The translations under genes and the position numbers were made by a program. Shown in pieces: positions 1 through 7,533 of a stretch of DNA of 21,756 nt. The DNA comes from JACQRW01 sp964371935. Its GTDB lineage: Bacteria > Patescibacteriota > Minisyncoccia > Sungbacterales > HO2-52-23. The notes below the pieces were generated by a model. The model saw only the letters and a list, made by a program, of their open reading frames with translations. It made no database searches and was not told the DNA's origin. Location of the stretch: the NCBI GenBank assembly GCA_964371935.1, contig CAYJOT010000011.1:1-21756 (forward strand), in the 5' to 3' direction. Numbering within the stretch: position 1 is the stretch's first letter; every line of letters begins with the position of its first letter.

Positions 1-551
1 GAGCTGTTACGCACTCTTTAAAGGATGGCTGCTTCTAAGCCAACCTCCTCGATGTATAAGAAACTTCACCACCTTTTTACACTGAGCATAGATTTAGGGA
101 CCTTAGTCGGCGGTCTGGGCTCTTCCCCTCTTGCACGACGGAGCTTAGCCCCCGCCTGCTGACTCCCGGAATAATCTATCTGGCATTCGGAGTTTGATTG
201 GTTCGCCTGGCTTTCGCCATGTACGAACCATCCAGTAGCTCTACCTCCAAATAAACATGATCCGAGGCTAGCCCAAAAGCTATTTCGGAGAGAACCAGCT
301 ATTTCCAGGTTCGATTAGCTTTTCACTCCTTACCACAGGTCATCCGAAGGCGTTGTACGACCTACCGGTTCGGGCCTCCTCCGCCAGTTACGGCGGATTC
401 ACCCTGCCCATGGCAAGCTCACCTGGTTTCGGGTCTTTGTCATGCTACCTATGGACGCGCTTTTAACACTCGCTTTCGCTGTGCCTTCATGCCGTCAGGC
501 ATTTAGACGAGTAGCATGCCAAAACTCGTTGGCTCATTCTTCAATAGGCAC

Positions 552-659
552 GACATGACCGCGCTCCGCGCGGAAGCCCAAATTTCAAAGTACAAAATCC
601 AAATTTTTTTGAAATTTGAAATTTGTCATTTGGATTTCCGTGCGAAGCACGGCGCTGTC
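552..659 (-). repeat. expanded helix-25 hairpin within the 23S rRNA
   Basis: Compared with the short E. coli helix 25, the rRNA here carries about 108 nt of extra-looking sequence between base-pairing GACA and TGTC. The insert is nested. A GC-rich hairpin (CCGTGC, loop TTC, GCACGG) and a second one (CCGCGC, GGA, GCGCGG) flank an AT-rich core in which AAATCCAAAT pairs with ATTTGGATTT and CAAATTTCAAA with TTTGAAATTTG. Helix 25 is a known place for intervening sequences that RNase III removes in some bacteria; whether this one is excised cannot be seen. The AT-rich core differs strongly in composition from the surrounding rRNA. Confidence 0.75.
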
Positions 660-710
660 TCCTTGTAGGCGTATGGTTTCAGGTACTATTTCACCGCCCT
701 CATCGGGCTG

Positions 711-751
<41 letters not shown>

Positions 752-931
752 TCAAGTGTATTTAGCCTTGGGAATCTAGTCCTCCCTGCTTCCTGCCCAG
801 TCTTCGTACGGGGCAGTACTCAAGATTGATAACAAAGAGCGCGAAACCGTTTTCGTGTACGGGGCTGTCACCCTCTCTGGCCGGCCTTTCCAGGACCGTT
901 CTCCTAACGAAGCTTCGAATTGTATCGCTCT

Positions 932-952
932 CTCCCTCGATTGCTCTCGGGA
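932..952 (-). repeat. 21-nt repeat in 23S rRNA, copy 1
   Basis: Exact copy of the sequence at 1159-1179; the shared core on the plus strand is TCCCTCGATTGCTCTCGGGA. On the rRNA strand TCCC can pair with GGGA, so it forms the tip of a variable stem-loop. It lies just 5' (rRNA sense) of the GGTGACAGCCCCGTAC block. Confidence 0.85.
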
Positions 953-1158
953 CGTCATCATCTTACAACTGCGGTCATGCAACACGAGTAAACTCGCACA
1001 ACAACGATCGCTCTGGGCTAATCCCTTTTCACTCGCCGCTACTAAGGGAATGCGAAATATCAAAATCGTCAGGAGCACTTTCGTACTCTCAACGACTTCG
1101 ATATTTCATTATTTTCTTTTCCTCCGCTTACTGAGATGTTTCACTTCAGCGGGTTAAC

Positions 1159-1179
1159 CTCCCTCGATTGCTCTCGGGA
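1159..1179 (-). repeat. 21-nt repeat in 23S rRNA, copy 2
   Basis: Identical to 932-952. This copy sits in the variable helix before the conserved GTGAAACATCTCAG block. The same tip sequence in two different helices suggests copying or insertion of a small palindrome, not shared descent of the helices. Confidence 0.85.
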
Positions 1180-1370
1180 TTATCCTGGTTTAAATCAGGA
1201 TAGGGTTGCCCCATTCGGAAACTCCCGGATCAAAGGTTGCTCGACACCTCCCCGAGATTTATCGCAGTCACGCCACGTCCTTCATCGCCACTTGATACCT
1301 AGGCATCCTCCATACGCCCTTATGCGCTGCGAAACGGCACAAAAAGAATTTGTGTCGCGCAACGTTCTTC

Positions 1371-1400
1371 AAAATCGAAGAAACCGCTTTCTCCGATTTC
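1371..1400 (-). other. leader hairpin of the 23S transcript
   Basis: On the minus strand AAATCG-G-AGAAA, loop GCGG, TTTCT-T-CGATTT forms a long near-perfect hairpin between the predicted start site (~1415) and the mature 5' end. A second small stem (CACAAA/TTTGTG, about 1335-1357) follows. It probably belongs to the precursor region trimmed during rRNA maturation. Confidence 0.55.
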
Positions 1401-1422
1401 GTCTTTTTTTCTTTTTCCTGTA

Positions 1423-1451
1423 ATTACAATACGGTACTTATCAATTGTCAA
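1423..1451 (-). promoter_or_regulatory. 23S rRNA promoter
   Basis: On the minus strand a -35 TTGACA (1446-1451), a 17-nt spacer and a -10 TGTAAT (1423-1428) are seen, giving a start near 1415 and about 80 nt of leader. One mismatch to the sigma-70 consensus in total. This supports transcription of the 23S gene separately from any 16S gene. Confidence 0.8.
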
Positions 1452-1473
1452 AGTTCGCGCACGTCAGGCAAAC

Positions 1474-1497
1474 AAAAAGAGCCGTTTGCGGCGGCTC
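1474..1497 (-). terminator. intrinsic terminator of the candidate small RNA
   Basis: Minus strand: GAGCCG, loop CCGCAAA, CGGCTC, then TTTTTG. It ends the transcript from the 1598-1625 promoter and lies just upstream of the 23S promoter. Confidence 0.75.
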
Positions 1498-1591
1498 CCT
1501 TCAAACCCTGTTTTCGCTCCATTGCACAAGAGCGAAAAACACCTCTGTTTGAGCCGCTTTTTTACTCCAAATTGTGTACCTGTATGCATTT
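1474..1591 (-). ncRNA. candidate small RNA or attenuated leader
   Basis: A consensus promoter (1598-1625) would start transcription near 1591 and an intrinsic terminator would end it at about 1474, giving a ~115-nt RNA. The RNA has a long hairpin: GCGGCTCAAAC pairs, with bulges, to GTTTGAAGGGAGCCGC, then an inner perfect stem TTTTCGCTC/GAGCGAAAA closes the loop TTGTGCAATG. Its last GAGCCG can instead pair with the following CGGCTC to make the terminator, so the two folds are mutually exclusive. It does not match tRNA, 5S, SRP RNA or tmRNA features that I know. It could be a stand-alone sRNA or an attenuated first promoter of the 23S gene. An open frame from 1589 runs through the terminator to 1464 and is probably not translated. 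Confidence 0.6.
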
Positions 1592-1597
1592 TCCTCC

Positions 1598-1625
1598 ATT
1601 ATACGCGGAGTTGCGGGGTTGTCAA
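1598..1625 (-). promoter_or_regulatory. consensus promoter of the candidate small RNA
   Basis: Minus strand: -35 TTGACA (1620-1625), 16-nt spacer, -10 TATAAT (1598-1603). Both hexamers match the consensus perfectly, making it the best promoter in the window. It begins 2 nt beyond the terminator hairpin of the MscS-like gene, so it must serve a new transcript. Confidence 0.8.
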
Positions 1626-1627
1626 GA

Positions 1628-1660
1628 GAAAATCCCCCGACGTGACGTTGGGGGATTTTC
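1628..1660 (-). terminator. terminator of the MscS-like gene
   Basis: A perfect 11-bp stem, GAAAATCCCCC and GGGGGATTTTC, around an 11-nt loop, 20 nt after the stop codon of the MscS-like gene. The A/T flanks of the stem supply a U-rich 3' side on either strand. Confidence 0.75.
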
Positions 1661-1680
1661 AAGACCGCGATAAAAGGAAA

Positions 1681-2358
1681 CTACTTCTTGATCTCCTCTC
1701 TGATGCGACCTAAAATCGATGCGGCTACGTCTTTGCCGCCGATGCCGAATGAGAGGCCAAAGGCCAGGGCCAAGGCGGCGATGATGCCGGTCAGCAAGGT
1801 CTGGATCAGGACGGTGGCAACGCCAAGCTGCAGGAAGACCGCGATGAACGAGAATACCCAGATGGCCCATCGCACCACCAGGCCTATGAGCGCGCCGCGG
1901 TATCCTGCCGAATCAACCGATGCGCGCACGATCCGCTCTCCCACATCGGCAAGCACGCTTGCAATGATGAGGATGAGCGCGGCAATCGCGACATTCGGGA
2001 GATAGAGCAGTACGTCCCGCAGAAATTCCGAAACCTGCGTGAGCCCGAGGATATTCACTGATGCAAGCGCAAACACAATGACAATGAACCATTTGACTAA
2101 CCCGCTGATAAACGTGCTGCCCTGCATCTTAAATCCGGCTCGCTGCAGCATTTTCTCGACTTCAAGCTGCGAGAGGATATGATCAACGCGAAGTATTTTC
2201 AAGATGTGTTCAATCGCCTTTCCGACTGCGGTTGCCACGACAATGCCGATTACAAAGAGAAGAATCGCCCCGACAACCGAAGGAAGAATCGCGAATACCG
2301 AAGCCCACATCTGCTGAAACGAGTAAACAAGACTTTCTCCGACTTGATTGAAAAACAT
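1681..2358 (-). CDS. MscS-like small-conductance channel / TM-helix repeat membrane protein
   Basis: A 225-residue membrane protein with about five hydrophobic segments (roughly residues 21-45, 85-107, 117-137, 156-180, 182-207). The glycine- and alanine-rich final segment (IIAALALAFGLSFGIGGKDV) resembles the pore-lining helix of MscS, and the pattern fits the conserved TM-helix family found next to or within mechanosensitive channels. The cytoplasmic beta domain of true MscS is missing: the protein ends with a short charged tail (GRIREEIKK). It may be a truncated channel, a channel subunit, or a membrane protein of another role. The ATG at 2358 follows a possible -10 TATATT by about 8 nt with no Shine-Dalgarno. 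It has its own terminator (1628-1660) and is divergent from efp. Confidence 0.75.
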   Translation of the reverse strand: MFFNQVGESLVYSFQQMWASVFAILPSVVGAILLFVIGIVVATAVGKAIEHILKILRVDHILSQLEVEKMLQRAGFKMQGSTFISGLVKWFIVIVFALASVNILGLTQVSEFLRDVLLYLPNVAIAALILIIASVLADVGERIVRASVDSAGYRGALIGLVVRWAIWVFSFIAVFLQLGVATVLIQTLLTGIIAALALAFGLSFGIGGKDVAASILGRIREEIKK

Positions 2359-2476
2359 AATGTAAAAATATAGTTTATGATACCCGACCTTTGAAAATGA
2401 AAGACTATTGCGCTTTTATTTATTTTACCATACAATCTCCGAGAAGCAAAGACCAAGTTATCCACATAGAGTAACG

Positions 2477-2542
2477 ATAAAACATAAAACGTAAAACGAT
2501 ATAAGATTCCCCTTGTTCTACGTTGTATGTTCTACGTTGTAT
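2477..2542. repeat. AT-rich inverted repeat and tandem 14-mer upstream of efp
   Basis: GTTCTACGTTGTAT occurs twice in tandem (2515-2528, 2529-2542). The left part (AAACATAAAACGTAAAAC, about 2479-2496) is an imperfect reverse complement of it, so the region could form a hairpin around the ATAAGATTCCCC loop. It makes up most of the short space before efp and overlaps where its promoter should be. The remainder of the 2359-2548 gap shows only a weak minus-strand promoter (TTTCAA, 18 nt, TATATT) for the MscS-like gene. Confidence 0.65.
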
Positions 2543-2548
2543 ATTTTT

Positions 2549-3142
2549 ATGCTTTCTTATACCGACTTAAAAAAGGGCATTATCTTTCTTAAAGACGGGG
2601 ATCCGTACGAAGTGCTTGAGGCAAGTTTCTCGCGCATGCAGCAGCGCAAGGCCGTGGTAAACACCAAGATCAGGAACATCACCACCGGCAAGACATACGA
2701 TGTCACCCTGCAGGCAAGCGATTCATTCGAAGAAGCGGAAATCGAGCGCAATCCTCTTGTTTTTCTCTATGGCCATCGCGATGAATATGTCTTTATCGAT
2801 CCGCAAAATAAAAAAAACCGCTATACGCTTGCCAAGAACGCGCTCGGCGAAAAAATAAAGTGGCTCAAACCCAACACCGAAGTTGCCGCAGTTTTTTTCG
2901 GTGAGAAACTTTTGAATATCACGCTCCCGATCAAAATGGATCTCAAAGTAACCGAAGCACCCCCGGGCGTGCAGGGTGACCGCTCAAACTCGGGCAACAA
3001 ATCCATCACACTGGAAACTGGCGCAACGATACAAGCGCCCCTTTTCATCAACACCGACGACATAGTGCGTGTCAACACTGAAACCGGAGAATACGCCGAA
3101 CGGGTGCAGAAAGCGTATGTTTTTGCTTCTGATAGATTGTAG
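2549..3142 (+). CDS. efp: translation elongation factor P
   Basis: EF-P binds stalled ribosomes between the P and E sites and promotes peptide bond formation at polyproline stretches. The 197-residue product shows the family pattern throughout: the N-terminal KOW-like domain (DLKKGIIFLKDGDPYEVLEA), the middle OB domain, and the C-terminal OB domain with PPGVQGD and ITLETGATIQAPLFI, then VNTETGEY. The ATG at 2549 is chosen because it gives the usual start before YTDLKKG; an upstream frame to 2513 lies in repeat sequence. The tip loop that normally carries the modified lysine (PGKGQ in E. coli) is SRMQQRKAV here, one residue shorter and without PGKG. No known modification enzyme gene is in the window. 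It is the only plus-strand gene and converges on the VirD4-like gene at 3189; the 46-nt gap shows no clear terminator. Confidence 0.96.
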   Translation: MLSYTDLKKGIIFLKDGDPYEVLEASFSRMQQRKAVVNTKIRNITTGKTYDVTLQASDSFEEAEIERNPLVFLYGHRDEYVFIDPQNKKNRYTLAKNALGEKIKWLKPNTEVAAVFFGEKLLNITLPIKMDLKVTEAPPGVQGDRSNSGNKSITLETGATIQAPLFINTDDIVRVNTETGEYAERVQKAYVFASDRL

Positions 3143-3188
3143 GTATACTAAAAACAGCAGGGCCTTATCCGTTAGACTCATAGACTCA

Positions 3189-5183
3189 TTAAAACTTTAC
3201 CGCTTCTCCCGGCTTTATCACTTTCTCTTGTTTTGAACTATAAGTATCAGACGGCGGCTGTGTTGTCCCCTCTTTCGGCATCACAACCGGTACTTCCTTT
3301 TTTTGTCCTATATCCCGCTCTTGCAAAGCATCCGCAAGAGCTTTTTTTAATGCTGATACATCGACGCTTGGGCGTATCGCGGGTCCGGAAGTTTTTGATC
3401 TCTCTTTTTGCTGTTCCGATGCGGAAGGTCTTTTTTGTTGTTCGCGCGGTTGCAAACTCAAGAGCGAGATCGGTTTTTGATTTACGGGCTGGCGCAACAC
3501 GGGACGCGTGGTGAGTGGACGCGGCGGCACATCTTTTTGTTGACGCAGCCGTTGAAATTGCGGGCGCGTTGGTTGTGGCGGAGTGCGGGGACGCGGCGTT
3601 TCTTTTCTCACTGCAACTGTCGGCGGTTTTTGTGCTTGGGCAAATTCAATCCCGATGTCGCCAAGCGAGGACCCAAACCGTGCCTGCCGCGCTTGTGGCA
3701 TGCGCTCCGGCAACGGGATCAGTTTCCCCTCCTCGATTTGTTTAAAACAGCTCAAACAGTACACGGGCCGCTTGCCATCGGATTGAAACGGGACTGTGGT
3801 ATCTTTGCCGCAATTCCAACACTTTGCATCAAACATCTTGCCGCTGGTTGAAGGTCCAGACCCGCCTCCGCCGGAATCATCGACTATACCGCTCCACTGA
3901 GCGATGTCGCGCTCAACCTGGACGCGCGGCCGTGCATAGCGCTCGCGCGAGCTTTGCATGATTCGCTCTTTGATACCCGGGTTGGTTTCAAATTTCAAAG
4001 GCGGAAGCGTTGCCGCAGAAAACGGCCGCGAAGTCACCCCATCCACCATAAGCCGCAAATAGATATGGTGGTTTGGTTGTGCGATCAAATCCGCCTGCGT
4101 AAACTCCGGCGCAAATTGCGTTTCAAGAAACTCCGCATCCGGCGCGCCAACCCGAAACGAGATAAACGTCCCTACATTGCCGAATATCGCATCACGCACT
4201 TTGGTGCTCGTGCTGGTTACAAGCTGCCCAATATACTGGTGCGCGAGCACCAGATCAAGCCGGTATTTGCGCGCCTCGGAAAGAATGTTTGCAAACGAAT
4301 CGGTCGCGAAATTTTGAAACTCGTCCACATAGAGGTAAAAATCCTTGCGCTCTTCTTCTAAAATCCGCACGCGCTCCATGGCCGCAAGCTGAATCTTCGT
4401 AATGATCATGGCGCCCAACAGCCCGGAGTTGTCCTCCCCGATCTCCCCCTTTGACACATTCACCAGCAAGATCTTTTCCTCGTTCATAATATCCGCGATC
4501 CGCAGGGTCGAGGTCTCCTGCCCCACGATATTGCGGATAAAACTCGTATTCAAAAACTGTCCCACTTTGTTCTGGATCGGCACGATTGCTTCACTGCGAA
4601 ACTGATCCCTCCACTGCTCATACTCGTGCATCCAAAATGACTTCACCACCGGATCTTTCACATTGGAGACGATTTTTTCGCGATAATCCTTGTCCACCAG
4701 GATGCGGGGAATGCCGAGCAGCGTGGTGCCCGGCGTATCAATCAGCGCCAAAATGCAATTCTGGAGTATGTACTCCATGCGCGCCGACCAGACATTGGCC
4801 CAGATCTTCGTAAAAATACCGAGCAGGTCCGACACGATCAAATGCTTATACTTGGCATCCGGCACCTCAATCACATTAAATCCGATCGGAAAATCAACAT
4901 CCACCGGATTAAAATAAACCACGTCCTTCATCCGCTCCTCCGGAATCTCATCCAGCACCTCGTCCACAAACTGCCCGTGCGGATCCACCACTGCCACCCC
5001 TTTGCCGGCGCGAATGTCCTGCAGCACCAAATTTTTCAGCAAAGTCGTCTTCCCCGTACCCGTTTGCCCGATCACATACGTATGCTGCCGCCGATCCTTC
5101 ACCTTCACGCCAAAAATCCGATCCCCTCCGCGAAAGTTACACTTCCCAATAAACGTAGTGCTCTTGTCTTTGTCCACTGGCAT
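3189..5183 (-). CDS. VirD4/HerA-like DNA-translocating ATPase with zinc ribbon
   Basis: A 664-residue P-loop ATPase of the FtsK/HerA/VirD4 class, which pump DNA or couple it to a secretion channel. Walker A is GQTGTGKT (residues 39-46), followed by VVDPHG (66-70); Walker B is FYLYVDE ending at residues 287-288; LVLAHQYIGQL near 311-321 fits the sensor/arginine-finger region of the family. After the ATPase core comes a zinc ribbon (CWNC at 455-458, CLSC at 476-479), then a long Pro/Gln/Arg-rich, probably disordered tail. There is no membrane segment, unlike conjugative VirD4. The ATG at 5183 is chosen because the family core starts right after it and a -10 TATACT lies 6 nt upstream; a frame to 5252 has no matching sequence. 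It is paralogous to 7534-9045, which lacks the zinc ribbon. Its substrate is unknown. Confidence 0.88.
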   Translation of the reverse strand: MPVDKDKSTTFIGKCNFRGGDRIFGVKVKDRRQHTYVIGQTGTGKTTLLKNLVLQDIRAGKGVAVVDPHGQFVDEVLDEIPEERMKDVVYFNPVDVDFPIGFNVIEVPDAKYKHLIVSDLLGIFTKIWANVWSARMEYILQNCILALIDTPGTTLLGIPRILVDKDYREKIVSNVKDPVVKSFWMHEYEQWRDQFRSEAIVPIQNKVGQFLNTSFIRNIVGQETSTLRIADIMNEEKILLVNVSKGEIGEDNSGLLGAMIITKIQLAAMERVRILEEERKDFYLYVDEFQNFATDSFANILSEARKYRLDLVLAHQYIGQLVTSTSTKVRDAIFGNVGTFISFRVGAPDAEFLETQFAPEFTQADLIAQPNHHIYLRLMVDGVTSRPFSAATLPPLKFETNPGIKERIMQSSRERYARPRVQVERDIAQWSGIVDDSGGGGSGPSTSGKMFDAKCWNCGKDTTVPFQSDGKRPVYCLSCFKQIEEGKLIPLPERMPQARQARFGSSLGDIGIEFAQAQKPPTVAVRKETPRPRTPPQPTRPQFQRLRQQKDVPPRPLTTRPVLRQPVNQKPISLLSLQPREQQKRPSASEQQKERSKTSGPAIRPSVDVSALKKALADALQERDIGQKKEVPVVMPKEGTTQPPSDTYSSKQEKVIKPGEAVKF

Positions 5184-5255
5184 GATAATAGTATACCATG
5201 TTTTTGCAAAACAAAAAATGGGTACCGCGCGCCAATACCACGAACGAATCAAAAA

Positions 5256-5672
5256 CTAATTCAAATGTGACGTATGAAATTTATCCGGATAATGCGATGC
5301 GAGCCGCACGATAGTTAGCAAAGAGATATACCCTGACATGATTTTATTATTTAAATCCTCCGCAAGCCCATACTGATCATACCCCACGCAAATCACATTC
5401 GGCTTATGCATGGCGATCACACCATAACTCCCGCTCACCTCATCTCCCAAAACCGCCCGCGTCACTTCTGGAATATTCTGCACCATAGCAAGACGCTCTG
5501 TTTCCGAGTGATGCGGCTGCTTATTTTTCAACTCCATCACCGCTCGATCCCGCGCCACCACCGCGATCAATTCATCCCCGTGCTCCGCCGCCTGCCGGAG
5601 AAAATCCAAATGCCCCGGATGCAGCCGGTCAAAAACCCCGAACACCATAACTTTTTTTCTCCTTTCTTCCAT
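5256..5672 (-). CDS. cytidylyltransferase-fold nucleotidyltransferase (RibL/TagD-like)
   Basis: A 138-residue single-domain enzyme that joins a nucleotide to a phosphorylated substrate. The N-terminal VFGVFDRLHPGHLDFLRQA contains the HPGH motif (residues 18-21), and ELIAVVARD follows, as in archaeal-type FAD synthetases and glycerol-3-phosphate cytidylyltransferases. ICVGYDQY fits the GxD(Q) strand. The usual ISSTKIR is replaced by a short C-terminal YPDKFHTSHLN. The substrate cannot be told from sequence. The ATG at 5672 sits 6 nt after the palindrome at 5678-5721 and just after a -10-like TATAAA. An alternative ATG at 5648 has an upstream GGAG and gives a product beginning MVFGVFD. It lies 72 nt upstream of the VirD4-like ATPase, but that gene has its own -10. 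Confidence 0.85.
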   Translation of the reverse strand: MEERRKKVMVFGVFDRLHPGHLDFLRQAAEHGDELIAVVARDRAVMELKNKQPHHSETERLAMVQNIPEVTRAVLGDEVSGSYGVIAMHKPNVICVGYDQYGLAEDLNNKIMSGYISLLTIVRLASHYPDKFHTSHLN

Positions 5673-5677
5673 AAAAT

Positions 5678-5721
5678 TTATATCCCGTTTCTCACACGAT
5701 CGTGTGAAAAGCGGGATATAA
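5678..5721. promoter_or_regulatory. two-tier palindrome, site 1 (before the nucleotidyltransferase gene)
   Basis: Outer arms TTATATCCCG (5678-5687) and CGGGATATAA (5712-5721) flank a central perfect palindrome CACACGATCGTGTG (5693-5706), all with the same centre. On the minus strand a -10-like ATATAA/TATAAA falls in the far arm, 17-18 nt after a -35-like hexamer ending in the core. It probably is an operator for the 5672 gene. It is not followed by a T-run, so a terminator role is less likely. Confidence 0.65.
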
Positions 5722-5739
5722 TTAAAATCTGCCTTTCAA

Positions 5740-7497
5740 CTACATCACCTCGTTCTGGTAGCAGCTTTCGCAATATACGATTTCTTTCCGATCCGGTGCA
5801 TACGAAGTTTCAAACTCATTCGGGCATTTGCCGGCACCATGGGGATGCGAGGCGACATTTTGATAGATGTTCCGTTCATCGCTACCACCATTGCACTGGC
5901 ACATACGCTGCCAGAATTTTGGCGGATTGATGAGTTTGAAACGTTCCAAAAACCGGCAGTTTGGGCACGCGCGCGGAAGCGGTAACCCCATATTGCGGTA
6001 GAACGCGAGTTCCATCGGAATCAAGCGGTACGCCTTGTTGCATGTGCCGCACGCGATCACTTCTTTCAGAATATCATCCGTCACGTCCATAATCAGATCT
6101 GGCAAATCTTGGCTGCGTACGGTTGCCTGAAACTCCCGCACTTCCGGTTCGCGCCATATATATCCCTTGGCTTCGGCCTCTTCTTTGGACAGCGGGAAAA
6201 AATCATGCGTAAGCGTTTCGTTGTACGCGAATGGAGAGAACTCCGGCGGAAAAAACTCTCCGTAGCGGTACACTCTTCCCTGCTGGTCGGTGTAAGACAT
6301 ATCGTTCATGTGTTGGATGATCTTTTCTCGCAGAGCAAAATACTCTTCTTTGGAGTACTGCTTGTTGAAAATACAATATTCTTTTTTGCGCAATCCCACG
6401 CAACCGAAAAGGTTTTGCGAGCTGTTGCAATACGCAGAGTACTCAAGATCGCGTACTCCGTCCCAGCATTGCCAGCAAAACTTTAGCCCAGAACCTTGGT
6501 ATCCGCAGGTAGCACACTCGTAAATCAAAGAGGAATTAAATCCAAAACTGGTGTAGTCGTAGGAGTCAGCTGTTTTCAGCCATACCATTTGTGAATATTT
6601 TACATTTTCCGCATCCTGTACTGAATATGCTTGGTGTACATTTTTACTGTTATAAAGTAGCTGACCGCCCACATTTATATTATGATATCCGAGTAAATAT
6701 TTGACGGGAAACTGCATCCAAAGCTCACGAGTCTTTTTCAGTATTTCTTGAGTCGATTGGTACGACCCCGGATTTAACTTTTTTAACTCCTCACGATACT
6801 CCTCTTTTGTATACGGCTTATTGAAAATATAGAATGATTTGTTACGCAGGTTCACGCACCCGAAACAATTATTGCAACTGGTTAAATCTTTAGAAAACCA
6901 TACATCGCTGCATCGCTCGCAATCCATTGAGAAAAATATGCGGTAACTTTCTTCAAGGATGACGCTTTCGTAGCAATACTCGCTTTTAGATACTTCGTAA
7001 ATATCCAGCGAGTCCTTAACTGAGCTACTCAGGACGGCATATGCTGCATTCTCAAATGTGTCGCTGTCAAAACAGAGATAGCAATTTTTCATCCACGCCG
7101 CGTTATCGCAATAATTCGAGTTAATATTACCAAGTGTGGATTTGGAGTAAAGCGGAACAGCAGAGAGTAACTCGCGGAACTGCTCAAAAAATGGTTTTGA
7201 AAAATCATATGTACGTCCATACTCCACCGGATCCCACTTGTCGGACCACCAGTATTCGCGCTCATACACTTTCACCGGCGCCCGCGCAGGAAAAGTGGAG
7301 AAAATTTCCTTCCCGGACTGATCATCTTTTCGGCGAAACAAAAAACGATAATTCCGGAACAAAAACCGCCGAATCATCCGGCACTCCGGACACCAAGTCG
7401 GCGGTGGCGCCTGTATCCGCTCATAAAACGAAAAATCCTCGGGCTCGATGAGGAATTCTTTTTTGCAGCTTTGGCAGATTCTAGTCTCCGATTGCAT
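5740..7497 (-). CDS. large Cys-rich CxxC zinc-binding protein, function unknown
   Basis: I do not recognise a characterised function for this 585-residue protein, but similar Cys-rich proteins are common in CPR genomes. An N-terminal zinc finger has CQSC (8-11) and CPEC (36-39). The C-terminus has CGTC (483-486), CPNC (511-514), CQC (533-535), C558 and CESC (576-579), each consistent with zinc ribbons. The middle has two copies of a unit, NCFGCVNLRNKSFYIFNKPY (from about 210) and NLFGCVGLRKKEYCIFNKQY (from about 362), each followed by (T/S)KEEY, plus YECATCG and CWQC. It shows no signal peptide or membrane segment. Promoter TTGCGC-16-TATTAT lies immediately upstream and the ATG is 7 nt after the -10. 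A decayed second copy is at 9800-11131. Binding of nucleic acid or protein through zinc fingers is only an inference. Confidence 0.8.
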   Translation of the reverse strand: MQSETRICQSCKKEFLIEPEDFSFYERIQAPPPTWCPECRMIRRFLFRNYRFLFRRKDDQSGKEIFSTFPARAPVKVYEREYWWSDKWDPVEYGRTYDFSKPFFEQFRELLSAVPLYSKSTLGNINSNYCDNAAWMKNCYLCFDSDTFENAAYAVLSSSVKDSLDIYEVSKSEYCYESVILEESYRIFFSMDCERCSDVWFSKDLTSCNNCFGCVNLRNKSFYIFNKPYTKEEYREELKKLNPGSYQSTQEILKKTRELWMQFPVKYLLGYHNINVGGQLLYNSKNVHQAYSVQDAENVKYSQMVWLKTADSYDYTSFGFNSSLIYECATCGYQGSGLKFCWQCWDGVRDLEYSAYCNSSQNLFGCVGLRKKEYCIFNKQYSKEEYFALREKIIQHMNDMSYTDQQGRVYRYGEFFPPEFSPFAYNETLTHDFFPLSKEEAEAKGYIWREPEVREFQATVRSQDLPDLIMDVTDDILKEVIACGTCNKAYRLIPMELAFYRNMGLPLPRACPNCRFLERFKLINPPKFWQRMCQCNGGSDERNIYQNVASHPHGAGKCPNEFETSYAPDRKEIVYCESCYQNEVM

Positions 7498-7504
7498 ACC
7501 GTAT

Positions 7505-7532
7505 ATAATACCGATTCAGGAAAATTGCGCAA
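7505..7532 (-). promoter_or_regulatory. promoter of the Cys-rich gene
   Basis: Minus strand: -35 TTGCGC (7527-7532), 16-nt spacer, -10 TATTAT (7505-7510). The -10 ends 7 nt before the ATG at 7497, so the mRNA would have almost no leader. It sits in the 36-nt gap after the VirD4-like gene and has no CGATCG palindrome. Confidence 0.55.
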
Positions 7533-7533
7533 G

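Noticed and set aside
1464..1589. 41-codon reading frame inside the candidate small RNA
   Set aside because: It runs through the intrinsic terminator, its ATG lies at the transcription start with no room for a ribosome site, and the protein is unlike any I know.
5678..5721. Terminator of the Cys-rich gene
   Set aside because: The stem is long but no T-run follows on the minus strand; its CGATCG centre and position 6 nt before the next ATG fit an operator better.
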